Shown here: in pieces, positions 25,781 to 34,705 of the stretch
How positions within the stretch are numbered: the first letter of the stretch is position 1
Layout: each line of letters starts with the position of its first letter
Assembly: GCF_020523825.1 (NCBI RefSeq)
Contig: NZ_JAJALK010000003.1
Span: 372,001-436,000, forward strand
Reading direction: 5' to 3'
Length of the DNA: 64,000 bases
Origin: Methylobacterium brachiatum
GTDB taxonomy: Bacteria; Pseudomonadota; Alphaproteobacteria; Rhizobiales; Beijerinckiaceae
Program-made: the position numbers and the translations under genes
Notes under the pieces: model-generated
Database searches by the model: none
The model's input: the letters and a program-made list of their open reading frames with translations, nothing else
Told to the model about the DNA's origin: nothing

Positions 25781-27346
25781 TCAGTGCGTCGCCACCGGGC
25801 CGCCCTTCGGCGGCGGGCGCAGGAACAGGACGAGGGGCAGGACCGCGAGCAGGATCCAGCCGAAGACGAAGAACAGGTCGGAGAAGGTCATCACGGTGGC
25901 CTGCGCGGCGATCATCCGCTTCAGGCCGCCGAGCGCCTGCCGCATGGCCTCGGGGCCGCCGGGACCGACCATGGCGTCGATGCGGTCCTGGACGATCACC
26001 GAGTTCGCGCGCACGGACTCCTCCAGGCGCGCGTTGTGGAAGTCGTCGCGGCGCTGCTGCAGGGTCGAGATCAGGGCGAGGCCGAAGGAGCCGCCGAGGT
26101 TGCGCGCGCCGTTGAACAGGCCGGAGGCGTCCTCGGCCTTGTCCTGATCGACGGCGGTGGCCGCGGCCTGGTTCAGGAACAGCAGGGCGAAGGCTTGGCC
26201 CACACCGCGCAGCAACTGCGACATGACGAACTGCTGGCCGGCGTCCTCGGTGGTGAGGCCGGCTTCCATGAAGCAGCTCGCGGCGTAGCACAGGATACCG
26301 AAGCCGATGGCCACCCGGATGTCGAGGAGCCGCACCAGCACGGGGAAGAACGGCATGAACAGGAGCGTGGGCACGCCCGAGATCAGGACGACGTAGCCCG
26401 ACTGCTCCGAGTTGTAGCGCGGCACCTGGCTGAGGAACTGGGGGATCAGGTAGAGAATGCCGTAGAGCGCCCCGCCGATGGCGAAGCTCATCAGGAAGAC
26501 GCTGCCGAAGCTGCGCGTGAACAGGATGCGCATATCGATGACGGGCTCGCGCGCCGTCGCCTGCCCGAGGACGATCAGCACGAAGCCGAAGGCGGCGATG
26601 ACGCTGAACCAGACGATGAAGGACGACTCGAACCACTGCTCGCGCTGACCCTCCTCCAGCACGATGGTCAGGCAGCCGAGCCCGACGGCGAGCCCGACGA
26701 TGCCGAGCCAGTCCCCCTGCGCGATGCGCCAGAGCTGTGCGGGCTTGTGCGGCAGGCCGACGAGCAGGAGCACGACGAGGCCGATGCCGATGGGCAGGTT
26801 GAGGAAGAACGAGTAGTGCCAGCTCACGTTCTCGGTGAGCCAGCCGCCGATCAGGGGACCGAGCACGGGGCCGAGGACGGCGGTGAGCCCGAACAGGGCG
26901 ACGCCGACCGGGCGCTGCGCCGGCGGCAGCCGCGTCGAGACGATGCTCAGCGCCGTCGGGATCATGGCGCCGCCGGTGAAGCCCTGGCCGACGCGTCCGA
27001 CGATCATCGTGCCGAGGCTGCCCGAGACGCCGCACAGCATCGAGAAGCCGACGAAGAGGACCGTCATGACCAGGAGGAAGCTGCGCAGCCCGAAGACCTT
27101 CTCCAGCCATCCGGACAGCGGGATCATGATGATCTCGGCCACCAGGTAGGCGGTCGAGATCCAGGTGCCCTCCGAGCCGGAGGCACCGATCTCGCCCTGG
27201 ATGGTCGGCAGCGCCGCGTTGACGATGGAGGTGTCGAGCGTCGCCATCAGCGCGCCGATGGTGCCGGCGGCGACGGCGAGCCACGCGGCCGCATCCGCCT
27301 TCTCGCCGCCCTGCGGCTTGCGCGCGGATGGGTTCTCGGTGTTCAC
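25781..27346 (-). CDS. DHA2-family MFS drug efflux transporter (EmrB type), copy 1
   Basis: A 521-residue, 14-TM major-facilitator antiporter. Family signatures include LDTSIVNAALPTIQGEIGAS near the N-terminus, WISTAYLVAEIIMIPLSGWL, and GRVGQGFTGGAMIPTALSIV. It starts with GTG 27346, overlapping the adaptor gene stop by 4 bp (GTGA), so it is translationally coupled. With the HlyD-type adaptor and the NodT channel it would export drugs or other hydrophobic compounds by proton exchange. A second EmrB-type gene is at 34706-36286. Confidence 0.94.
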   Translation of the reverse strand: MNTENPSARKPQGGEKADAAAWLAVAAGTIGALMATLDTSIVNAALPTIQGEIGASGSEGTWISTAYLVAEIIMIPLSGWLEKVFGLRSFLLVMTVLFVGFSMLCGVSGSLGTMIVGRVGQGFTGGAMIPTALSIVSTRLPPAQRPVGVALFGLTAVLGPVLGPLIGGWLTENVSWHYSFFLNLPIGIGLVVLLLVGLPHKPAQLWRIAQGDWLGIVGLAVGLGCLTIVLEEGQREQWFESSFIVWFSVIAAFGFVLIVLGQATAREPVIDMRILFTRSFGSVFLMSFAIGGALYGILYLIPQFLSQVPRYNSEQSGYVVLISGVPTLLFMPFFPVLVRLLDIRVAIGFGILCYAASCFMEAGLTTEDAGQQFVMSQLLRGVGQAFALLFLNQAAATAVDQDKAEDASGLFNGARNLGGSFGLALISTLQQRRDDFHNARLEESVRANSVIVQDRIDAMVGPGGPEAMRQALGGLKRMIAAQATVMTFSDLFFVFGWILLAVLPLVLFLRPPPKGGPVATH

Positions 27347-28632
27347 GGCCGGGCCTTCGCGCTGCGGGGGCGGGTCGTCGGCTGGGCTCCGGGCCCGGCC
27401 TCGGAAACCTTCGTCTCGTCGGTCTCCTCGTCCTCCTCCTCCTGGTCGTCGCGCGCCCCGCGGGTGTCCACGGAGACGACCACGGACAAGCCGGGGATGA
27501 GGACCTTGCGCGCCTCGCCGCCGGCCTTGAAGCGGATACGCACCGGCACGCGCTGGACGATCTTGGTGAAGTTGCCGGTGGCGTTCTCCGGCGGGATCAG
27601 GGCGAACTGCGCGCCCGTTCCCGGGGAGAAGCTGGCGACGCGCCCCTTGAGGTCGTGGCTGGACAGGGCGTCGACCGCGACGGTCACGGACTGGCCGACC
27701 CGCATCAGCCCGATCTGGGTCTCCTTGAAGTTCGCCTCGATGTAGAGGTCCTCGACCGGGACCACCGCCATGAGGCGGGTGCTGCCCTGGACGTACTGCC
27801 CGATCCGGGCCGTGAGGTCGCCGACCCGTCCGGCGATGGGGCTTTTCACCACCGCATGATCGAGGTCGAGCTGGGCCTGCGTGACGCCGGCCCGGGCCTG
27901 TTCGACCGCCGCCTTGGCCTGCGCGACGGCCGCCTTGAGGGAGGCGACCTGCTTCTGCGCGGACTGGACCTGGGCCTCGTTGACGTCGACCTGGGCCTGG
28001 TTCTGCTCGGCCTGGCTCCTGTATTGGTCGAGCTTCTCCACCGTGTCGGCACCCGACGCGGCGAGCGGCTTGTAGCGCCGGACCTGCTCGGCCGAGAACT
28101 TGGCGGTGACCTGCGACGCCGAGACCTGTGCCTTGGCTTGGTCGATCTGGGCCTGCTGACGGGCCAGATCGGCCTCGGCCCGTGCGACGTCCGCCTGCCG
28201 GGCGTCGACCTGCGCCTGCTGCTGGGCGAGCTTGGCGCGGTACTGCCCGTCATCGACCGTCGCGAGGACCTGCCCGGCGGTCACGATCTGGTTGGCGGCG
28301 ACCGGCACCGTCGCGACGTATCCGGAGACCTGGGGCGAGATCGCGACCTGGTCCGCCTGCACGTAGGCGTCGTTGGTCTCCTGGATGAAGCGCCCGACGG
28401 TCCAGTATCGGAAACCCCAGATGCCTCCGCCGATGAGGACTGCGACGAGGAGGACGGCGAGGAGGACTTTCACCCAGGGCTTCTTCAGTGCGGAAGGCTT
28501 CTTCGCCTCTGAGCGACCGGCTTCGTCGCGATCCCCGGAGCCTTTGGCCTCGGCGGGATGCTCGGCCTCGCCGCCCTCGGCACCGGACCGTCCCTGGTGC
28601 TGTCGTGTCTCCGCTTCGTCGAACTGCGCCAT
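27343..28632 (-). CDS. HlyD/EmrA-type membrane fusion protein, copy 1
   Basis: A 429-residue periplasmic adaptor. After a charged cytosolic N-terminus comes one TM helix (VLLAVLLVAVLIGGGIWGFR). The barrel-sandwich hybrid follows (YVQADQVAISPQVSGYVATV), then a long alpha-hairpin (QAQVDARQADVARAEADLAR and later), and a second lipoyl half (LDLDHAVVKSPIAGRVGDLT). The last ~25 residues are acidic and low-complexity. It is the first gene of the emrA-emrB-nodT operon and diverges from a TetR gene at 28812, which is its likely repressor. Confidence 0.93.
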   Translation of the reverse strand: MAQFDEAETRQHQGRSGAEGGEAEHPAEAKGSGDRDEAGRSEAKKPSALKKPWVKVLLAVLLVAVLIGGGIWGFRYWTVGRFIQETNDAYVQADQVAISPQVSGYVATVPVAANQIVTAGQVLATVDDGQYRAKLAQQQAQVDARQADVARAEADLARQQAQIDQAKAQVSASQVTAKFSAEQVRRYKPLAASGADTVEKLDQYRSQAEQNQAQVDVNEAQVQSAQKQVASLKAAVAQAKAAVEQARAGVTQAQLDLDHAVVKSPIAGRVGDLTARIGQYVQGSTRLMAVVPVEDLYIEANFKETQIGLMRVGQSVTVAVDALSSHDLKGRVASFSPGTGAQFALIPPENATGNFTKIVQRVPVRIRFKAGGEARKVLIPGLSVVVSVDTRGARDDQEEEDEETDETKVSEAGPGAQPTTRPRSAKARP

Positions 28633-28811
28633 GGGATCGGTTAGCCTTCAGGAAACTCTTCAGTTCCCTATTCCCGCCCGTGTGCTAGCGCAATCAGAAA
28701 GGCAGGATCGAAACGACTGCGTGAACCGTTTGTGCGGCAACGCATCTTCTCGTTCCGCTCGGATCGATGCATAATGTCCAGAACACGTTTCCGTGAGGTT
28801 GGGGTGGGGTT

Positions 28812-29462
28812 ATGACGGTCAAGGAGGCGACGCGGGTGCCGAGCCGTCTCGGACGACCGCCGCGAGGGGCCGAGGGAGACGCGACGCTGCGAATCCTGGC
28901 GGCCGCGAAGCCCGTTTTCCTGAACGACGGCTACGAGGCGGCAAGCATCGACGCCATCGCTGCCTCGGCCGGCATGTCGAAGAAGACGATCTACACGCGC
29001 TTCAGGTCCAAGGAGGACCTGTTCGAGGCGGTCATCGTCCTTTGCATTGAGGAGGGCATCCCCAAGATCGAGCGTTCGGCGACGGATGACGGGCCGGTGA
29101 TGGATCGGCTGCTCCGCATCGCCTCGGCCGTGCTTGAGATAGGCTTGACCGACGAGTGCATCGCCGTGCGCCGCATCGTCGTGGCCGAGGCGGCACGTTT
29201 CCCGGCATTCGCTCGACTGCTCAACGACCAAGGCCTCGCGCGGATCATTCCCCTGATCGAGCGCTGCCTGGAGGACGGCAACCGGACGGGCGAGATCCGC
29301 GTCGAGGACGTCCGGCACGTCACCGACCTGTTCATCAGCATCGCCATCAGGAGCTTCGTCGACAAGGTTGGGCTCGGCCTGGAGCGTCCGGGCCTGACCC
29401 ATGTGAAGCGGGAGACCCTCAGGCGCTCCGTCGAGTTCTTCATGATCGCCTGCCGGGGATGA
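28812..29462 (+). CDS. TetR-family regulator of the first efflux operon
   Basis: A 216-residue TetR-type repressor. The N-terminal HTH reads ILAAAKPVFLNDGYEAASID, AIAASAGMSKKTIYTRFRSK, EDLFEAVIV, and a helical ligand-binding domain follows. It is divergent from the EmrA-type gene with a 179-bp shared upstream region, the classic layout for local repression induced by a pump substrate. ATG 28812 follows a G-rich leader (GAGGTTGGGG). I found no long inverted repeat in the shared region that I could call an operator with confidence. Confidence 0.9.
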   Translation: MTVKEATRVPSRLGRPPRGAEGDATLRILAAAKPVFLNDGYEAASIDAIAASAGMSKKTIYTRFRSKEDLFEAVIVLCIEEGIPKIERSATDDGPVMDRLLRIASAVLEIGLTDECIAVRRIVVAEAARFPAFARLLNDQGLARIIPLIERCLEDGNRTGEIRVEDVRHVTDLFISIAIRSFVDKVGLGLERPGLTHVKRETLRRSVEFFMIACRG

Positions 29463-29537
29463 TATCCACCGTACGCCCCGGCAGGACGGCCCGCCGGGGG
29501 ATGGGCGACGACGCGCGGAGAGATCTCGTATGGTCGC

Positions 29538-30605
29538 TCACGCCCCATCCGGACGTCGGGGTCGGTCCCCGCCGGCGGACGCGCTCCCGGGGTACGGGCG
29601 CCCGCCGAAGAGGCTTTCCAGGAACATCAGGCCCCCGAGGGCCACTCCGGTGCCCAGGACGGTGAGGACCAGCCGTTGGACGGCATCCTGCATCGGATGG
29701 GTCGACGTCATGCCGGCCGAGACGAGCCCGGCGATGACGGTCAACCCGACCTGATAGGTGTTGACCGAGGACGGACCGTCGACCATCCGCCCGGTGAACC
29801 ACAGGGCCACGAGGAAGATCAACAGGAACAGTACCGGGAAATGCGCCTGCCACGAGAACAGCAGCAGGATCGCCAGGGATACCGTTCCGCCGAGCAGGGT
29901 GGCCGTCAGGCGCTCGAACGCCTCGACGCGCTGCGCATCGCGGCTCGGGTAGGCCAGGACCATGCAGGCCATGATGGGCACGATGATCCCGGAGGGCGGG
30001 AACACGAACCACAGCCCGAGGAGGACCGGGGCGAGGGCGAGCAGGCGGAGCAGCGCCTGCAGCCCGGCCCGCGCTTCCCCGGGAGACGGCGCCGTCGGTG
30101 CGGCGGCCGGGGATCCCGCCCGTCGTACCGGCAGGAGTAGGTTGAGCAGCGGCACGAGGATCGCGGTGACGACGGACGTGACCGTGAACGCATCCCGCAT
30201 CGCCTCGGCGGCGGCGACGGAATCCACGACCAGGACGGAAAGCAGGGTGGTGAAGACGAGGACGAGGATGGCCAGCGGGTTGCCCGTCCGGAGCAGGACG
30301 TGGAAGGCCCCATACAGGATCGCCATGACCACGCCGACGAACACCAGCATCTGTTCGCGGACAAGGATGGTGACGCCGTATATCGCCCAGAGGATGGCCA
30401 CGGTAATGACGGCGCCGACGAGCGTCCTGCCGGGGACGTAGTCCCCGCGCTGGGAGCAGATCTGAGAGACCGCCATGGCCGGCAGGATGCTCGCGGGCGC
30501 CACGCCGAGGGGCTCCACGAGGGCGTAGGTCAGGGTGATGCCGATGGCGCTCCGTATGGCGAAGTGCGGATCGACGAGCGGGTCCGGACGCGGGAGGGCG
30601 GCCAT
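29538..30605 (-). CDS. DUF2955/FUSC-type inner-membrane transporter
   Basis: A 355-residue protein with two clusters of about five membrane helices, for example LVGAVITVAILWAIYGVTIL, LLRLLALAPVLLGLWFVFPP and AILLLFSWQAHFPVLFLLIF, resembling the DUF2955/FUSC family of aromatic-acid exporter-like permeases. It lies 9 bp downstream of an HlyD-type adaptor gene (30615-31733) on the same strand, the usual two-gene arrangement of AaeAB-like pumps. There is no dedicated regulator next to it except the TetR gene that converges at 29462. Confidence 0.85.
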   Translation of the reverse strand: MAALPRPDPLVDPHFAIRSAIGITLTYALVEPLGVAPASILPAMAVSQICSQRGDYVPGRTLVGAVITVAILWAIYGVTILVREQMLVFVGVVMAILYGAFHVLLRTGNPLAILVLVFTTLLSVLVVDSVAAAEAMRDAFTVTSVVTAILVPLLNLLLPVRRAGSPAAAPTAPSPGEARAGLQALLRLLALAPVLLGLWFVFPPSGIIVPIMACMVLAYPSRDAQRVEAFERLTATLLGGTVSLAILLLFSWQAHFPVLFLLIFLVALWFTGRMVDGPSSVNTYQVGLTVIAGLVSAGMTSTHPMQDAVQRLVLTVLGTGVALGGLMFLESLFGGRPYPGSASAGGDRPRRPDGA

Positions 30606-30614
30606 GTCGCCGTC

Positions 30615-31733
30615 TCAGTAGAGGTAGGACAAGGTCGTGGAGACCCGCATCCCGGCGCGCGCCAGCCACCACATCGGCCCCTGTGCACCCGAGGCGTTCA
30701 CGACGACCGTGACCTTCGAGCCTACGCGAACGTTGCGCGGCAGCTCCTCCAGGGGCGGCAGCTTGATCCTGACCGGGATGCGCCGGGCCGGGTCGAACCA
30801 GCGCACGTCCGTCTCGGTGCGGACGAGGCTGCCCGACTTGGCCTGGCGGCCGGTGTCGATGCCCCAGGCCACGCTCTCGACCGAGCCCTGGAAGAGGCGG
30901 CCCGGGGCGACGTCGAAGGCGATGCGGACCGGATCGCCGGGCTTCAGGTTGCCGAGCTGGTTCTCGCGGAAGTCCGCGACGATCCATCCGCCGCGCGTGT
31001 CGATGAGCGTCAGCGCCGGCTGGCCGGCGGTGGCGTACTGGCCGACCGTGAGCAGGAGGTTGCTCACGAGGCCATCCGTCAGGGCGACGACGGTGGTGTT
31101 GATGAGATCGGTGCGGGCCTTCTGCACCCCGGCCTGGGCGGCGATGACCTGGGGGTTCTCCGCGCCGGTCTGGCCGAGTTCGCGACGCGCCTGTTCGAGT
31201 TGGGCCTGCGCGGCCGAGAGCTCGGCCTCGGAGGCGCGGAGCTGGCCGTTGGCGTCGTCGCCGCGTGCGGCGGCGTAGACCCCGCGCTGGACCAATTGGA
31301 GGATGCGGTTCGAGGAAGCCCGGACGTTCTGGAGGTTGGCCTGGGCCTGCGCGACGCGGGCCTGCGCGGCGTTCAGCCCGGCGGAGCCGGCCGAGTTGGT
31401 CTGCAGCGCCTGCGCGAGCTCGGCTTCCTGCCGACGGACCTCGATCTCGTAAAACGTCGGATCGATGCGGAACAGCGCCTCCCCAGACCTCACCCGGGCG
31501 TTGTCCTGGACCAGCACCTCGACGACGGGCCCGGACACGCGGGGCGCGACCTGCGCCACGTAGGCCGATACCGTCGCGGTGTTCGAGTAGGGCGTCCACC
31601 GGTCCGAGGCTGCGTACCAGGCCACGAGCAGCGCCAGGATGCCGAGGACCGCCAGGCCGACCCAGCGGGTGGTGGAGGGCGGACCATCTTTCCGCGGGCC
31701 CTCGATGGTCCCGTCGCCGTCGATCTTAGCCAT
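30615..31733 (-). CDS. HlyD-family adaptor of the DUF2955 pump
   Basis: A 372-residue adaptor from ATG 31733 (MAKIDGDGTIEGPRKDGPPS). One TM helix (VGLAVLGILALLVAWYAASD) is followed by biotinyl-lipoyl halves (YVAQVAPRVSGPVVEVLVQD; TTVVALTDGLVSNLLLTVGQ) enclosing a long alpha-hairpin rich in Ala and Gln. The C-terminus (SGAQGPMWWLARAGMRVSTT) is typical of YibH/AaeA-like adaptors. It is the upstream partner of the DUF2955 gene. The frame is open upstream of 31733, but homology and the TM topology support this start. Confidence 0.9.
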   Translation of the reverse strand: MAKIDGDGTIEGPRKDGPPSTTRWVGLAVLGILALLVAWYAASDRWTPYSNTATVSAYVAQVAPRVSGPVVEVLVQDNARVRSGEALFRIDPTFYEIEVRRQEAELAQALQTNSAGSAGLNAAQARVAQAQANLQNVRASSNRILQLVQRGVYAAARGDDANGQLRASEAELSAAQAQLEQARRELGQTGAENPQVIAAQAGVQKARTDLINTTVVALTDGLVSNLLLTVGQYATAGQPALTLIDTRGGWIVADFRENQLGNLKPGDPVRIAFDVAPGRLFQGSVESVAWGIDTGRQAKSGSLVRTETDVRWFDPARRIPVRIKLPPLEELPRNVRVGSKVTVVVNASGAQGPMWWLARAGMRVSTTLSYLY

Positions 31734-31750
31734 GTCCGGTCGATGTCCTC

Positions 31751-32050
31751 TCAGGCCTTCCCACCGTGACGCGATTGGCAGGCCGAATTTGCCTGCCCTT
31801 CCGGAATGCCGTCGACGATGTAGCGGACCATGATCTCGCTCGCCGCACGGCATCCGTACTCGGCGGGATCCTCGCCCGGACGAGGCGGCACCAGCTGCGT
31901 TGGGCCGACCCCGGCGAGCACGTCGCCGAGCTCCCGCGTGGTCAGCCCCGATTCGAGCGCCTCTGAGATGGCGCGCCGGGCATAGGACCACCTCGTCCCA
32001 CACCCGTCCCGGGTCGACCTCAACCGCCGTAGGCCGGCGACCGGGTCCAT
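31751..32050 (-). CDS. Small hypothetical protein, 99 aa
   Basis: Overlaps the 3' end of the phospholipase A2-like gene by 31 bp and ends 17 bp before the adaptor gene start. The middle (ALESGLTTRELGDVLAGVGP, EYGCRAASEIMVRYIVDGIP) looks like folded protein. The first ~25 residues come from DNA shared with the upstream gene and may not be translated. No function is recognised. Confidence 0.5.
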   Translation of the reverse strand: MDPVAGLRRLRSTRDGCGTRWSYARRAISEALESGLTTRELGDVLAGVGPTQLVPPRPGEDPAEYGCRAASEIMVRYIVDGIPEGQANSACQSRHGGKA

Positions 32051-32460
32051 GACGAACGACGCGGGGTCACGAGCCTCTCGGCACCCACGGCCGAGGTCGG
32101 GGCCTGGGCGAACGTCCTGGACGCCTCCGACGGCATCATCGCCGCTCCGGAGGCGACGAGCCCGGCCATCATCCTCAAGTCATCCGGCTGCCTGGGGTCA
32201 TCGGCCACGCCCTCGGCCTCGACTTGAAGGCGCGCGTTACAGGCCTTGGACGGAAGGGCGTCGTCCGGGGTGCAGGCGTCGTGGCGCGCACAGGCGGCAT
32301 CCAGGGCGTCGATGGGTGCGAGCGGGGCGTTGTTGCCGGGGCCGCAGTAGTTTCCATGGATCAGCATCGTGGGGCGCCGAACGGTCGGGCCCTCCTGCGC
32401 CAGGGCGGGCCCTGCGAGGCAACAGGCGAGGAGGAACGGGGCAATCGCTTTCATGGACAT
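32020..32460 (-). CDS. Secreted phospholipase A2-like protein
   Basis: A 146-residue protein with a clean Sec signal (MSMKAIAPFLLACCLAGPAL, cleavage after AQ). Mature sequence: HGNYCGPGNNAPLAPIDALD, resembling the calcium-loop Y-C-G-x-G of phospholipase A2, then AACARHDACT, matching the C-x-x-H-D-x-C active-site helix with its catalytic His-Asp. Prokaryotic PLA2 proteins of this size hydrolyse phospholipids outside the cytoplasm. The last ~50 residues are not PLA2-like. It sits among other exported-protein genes (31751-33547). Activity is not proven. Confidence 0.75.
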   Translation of the reverse strand: MSMKAIAPFLLACCLAGPALAQEGPTVRRPTMLIHGNYCGPGNNAPLAPIDALDAACARHDACTPDDALPSKACNARLQVEAEGVADDPRQPDDLRMMAGLVASGAAMMPSEASRTFAQAPTSAVGAERLVTPRRSSWTRSPAYGG

Positions 32461-32509
32461 GGTGCTCGCGCTTTCTGCGGTCTCACCCCCTCAGGTGGGT
32501 CGCGGAGGG

Positions 32510-32752
32510 CTAACGATGGGCGGTCTCGACGGCCGCCGGGTGCTTGGGGGCGTTGAAGACGGTCCTGCAGCCGGGGCTGAGCTCCGCCTTTCGGCGCTGC
32601 ATGCACGCGATGATGCGCTCCCGGTCCGGGATCTCGCTCATGCAGAGCCGGAAGGCGTCGCCGCGGCATAGGCTTGCGGCGTCCGCCTCGGACGCCCGTA
32701 CCTGGTGGGCGGAGGCGAAAAGGGTGACGGCGAGAGCGGTTCGGAGAAGCAT
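32510..32752 (-). CDS. Small exported cysteine-containing protein, 80 aa
   Basis: ATG 32752 gives a signal peptide (MLLRTALAVTLFASAHQVRA) and a mature ~60-residue domain with four cysteines (SLCRGDAFRLCMSEIPDRER, IIACMQRRKAELSPGCRTVF), the arrangement of small cysteine-rich-repeat periplasmic proteins common in Rhizobiales. An upstream in-frame start at 32788 would add 12 residues before the signal and is less likely. It lies 49 bp upstream of the PLA2-like gene on the same strand. Confidence 0.7.
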   Translation of the reverse strand: MLLRTALAVTLFASAHQVRASEADAASLCRGDAFRLCMSEIPDRERIIACMQRRKAELSPGCRTVFNAPKHPAAVETAHR

Positions 32753-32854
32753 GGGGATCGGTCGCTCTCGATGGACGCGGGTTGCCACGGCTTGTCTCTA
32801 CCGGTGGGGCCTTGGGCAGGGGCGACGGGTCGACCCGCCGCCCCGCGCAAGACC

Positions 32855-33547
32855 TCAGAAAGCGGCGTCGTCGTCCTGGGCCGTCAGGCCATGCAGGCGC
32901 GCGGAGGCGTCGAACTCGTCCTGGAGCATCGGCGTCGCCTGGCTCGCGAACGTGCGGCCCTGGGCGCTGTCACCGGTCCGCGCATACGCCTTGTACAGGC
33001 GCAGGGTCTCGGCGTCGGAGGCGGCCTGCTGTCCGGAATAGGTCCGGTCGAAGGAACGCCCGCGTGCCGCGTCGAGGTCGGCGAGCTTCTTCTGCCGCAC
33101 GGGGTCGAGGGCGACGCGCTTGCCGGGCTCGGACGGCCGGTTGTCCACGGAGCCGGTGACGCCACCCACGATCCCACCGACGACGGTCAGGGGCGCGGTG
33201 ATCAAGCCCAGCGGGGAGTCGATGGAGCCGCGCCCCGCGTCTGCGACGACGATACCGTCCCGGGTGAGGGACGTACCGGGGGGCAGCAGGGCGTCCGTGG
33301 TCGCCTGACGGTTGGTGATGACGCGATCCGCCTGCGCCCGGACCTTCGGGTTGTTGGAACGGGCGAGCGCGAGCCTGCTGGCCTCGATGCTGTAGGCGTC
33401 ACCACGCAGGGCCTCGGCACGGAACACGCCGGTATGCACCTCGGGGGATGCGGGGGACGCGACGCCGATCCCGAAGTCCTGGGCCGAGGCGGTCGAGGCG
33501 GCGGCGACGGCGAGGATGGCGACGCTCAGGCGGGGTAGGATTCTCAT
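32855..33547 (-). CDS. DUF4142-type exported protein
   Basis: A 230-residue protein with a signal peptide (MRILPRLSVAILAVAAASTA, cleavage near SAQ) from ATG 33547. The body is a ferritin-like helical bundle of the DUF4142 type (EALRGDAYSIEASRLALARS, NNPKVRAQADRVITNRQATT; later YSGQQAASDAETLRLYKAYA), with a glycine-rich insert (APLTVVGGIVGGVTGSVDNR) in the middle that is unusual for the family. It is periplasmic and of unknown function, and belongs to the run of small exported proteins. Confidence 0.8.
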   Translation of the reverse strand: MRILPRLSVAILAVAAASTASAQDFGIGVASPASPEVHTGVFRAEALRGDAYSIEASRLALARSNNPKVRAQADRVITNRQATTDALLPPGTSLTRDGIVVADAGRGSIDSPLGLITAPLTVVGGIVGGVTGSVDNRPSEPGKRVALDPVRQKKLADLDAARGRSFDRTYSGQQAASDAETLRLYKAYARTGDSAQGRTFASQATPMLQDEFDASARLHGLTAQDDDAAF

Positions 33548-33876
33548 GTGACGTGATCCTTGTTGGGGCCCATGCCGTCCATCCGGCGGGTCCCGCGGGC
33601 AAGCCAACCGGCTCGTTGGATGTCACAACAGCAATGATACCCGTCGGTTCCGATATTGCTGTGGTTTGTTTCGGCTCCGTAACCTTGACCGCGATCAAGT
33701 CCGCGTGACCTTTTGGTGCTCACCTGCCTGCCGAGGAACAGTAACGATACCGATGTGTTCCTTTCATGCGATGGCGGTTCCCCGCATCGAGCATCGCAAA
33801 ACACCAGGCATGAGTAGGGATTTGCGAAGGCGGGGGGGACGCGGCGCCGCATTCCCCCCACCTTAACAGTTCTACA
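33548..33876. other. Intergenic region, AT-richer
   Basis: No gene is seen in these 329 bases. The stretch between about 33625 and 33800 is lower in GC than the island average and probably carries the promoter of the DUF4142 gene. No terminator is evident. Confidence 0.4.
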
Positions 33877-34380
33877 TCATCCGGCGCGGCGCAGGACGAA
33901 GAAGAAAGTACCGGGGTCGCCGACCGCGTCCATTGCCCCCAACAGGGTTGACGCGTCGACCTTGCGGAATTGGTCGATGATCGGCAACTCGTTATAAATT
34001 ATGCCAGCGGTTACCACGCCGCGATACTTCACCATCCGAAGCCGGGCCTTGGGACCGTCGGCCTCGAAGTCGGAGCGATGCTCGACTATGCTCTTACCCT
34101 TCGTCGCGGCGGCCTTGGACTTGACCGGGTCTACGGGAAATATTTCGCCTGTGCCGGCTTGCTTGAACAGGAGTGGGTTGGCGGCATCGACACTCTCAAA
34201 GCTCTTGCCGTACCATCCGCTTGACTCAAGCATGCCATCGGAAGGGTGGCCGGTGTTGAAGCCCTCGCCTTTCCAGGTGCCAAGCATGAAGTCCGTAGTA
34301 ATTGGGTCGAGCGCGTCAAAAATCGCTCCAGCCTCCTCGGGGGTAGCCTTTCCGGCCTTAATCGCGTCTTCGAAGGTCAT
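33877..34380 (-). CDS. DUF4334 (GXWXG motif) protein
   Basis: A 167-residue soluble protein. The GXWXG-type motif (GTWKGEGFNTGHPSDGMLES) and GWYGKSFESVDAANPLLFK are typical of the GXWXG/DUF4334 pair, as are the C-terminal strands (ARLRMVKYRGVVTAGIIYNE; LPIIDQFRKVD). Function is unknown; members are often predicted lipid- or ligand-binding barrels. Its GC content is visibly lower than that of neighbouring genes, suggesting a separate origin. It is isolated, with about 325 bp of non-coding DNA on each side. Confidence 0.85.
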   Translation of the reverse strand: MTFEDAIKAGKATPEEAGAIFDALDPITTDFMLGTWKGEGFNTGHPSDGMLESSGWYGKSFESVDAANPLLFKQAGTGEIFPVDPVKSKAAATKGKSIVEHRSDFEADGPKARLRMVKYRGVVTAGIIYNELPIIDQFRKVDASTLLGAMDAVGDPGTFFFVLRRAG

Positions 34381-34705
34381 CTACTCTAACTCCTGCTAAA
34401 TTACCGTTCAGCGATGCCGAACGTGCTGGTTGCCCCCGACGGTACGACGGACCTTGATCTCCCGCTCGATATTTCCGGCCGATGGTGATGAGGGCGGCGG
34501 CATGGACGGATCCCATTCGAGTCAGTCGACATTTTCGTTCGCACCCGCGAGGGGTCTGACGCTCTGCCTTGACGGGCCGGGAGCCGTTCCGTCGTGCGGT
34601 GTGTGCGAAGGTGGTCGTGGCCGGCCTGCGCGGGGGGGCGTAGCGCAGGCCGGACACTTATCGCACGGTCACAAGACGGACCGCGCGATCCGTTGTGCGG
34701 CAGGT
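34381..34705. other. Intergenic region
   Basis: 325 bp downstream of the second EmrB-type gene and upstream of the DUF4334 gene. No gene, repeat or clear terminator is seen. It should hold the DUF4334 promoter. Confidence 0.4.

Noticed and set aside
24138..27284. A very long leftward frame (1048 codons) across the efflux operon
   Set aside because: It is a shadow of the NodT and DHA2 genes. The translation is dominated by Arg, Pro and Gly, and both real genes in the other frame show full family signatures.
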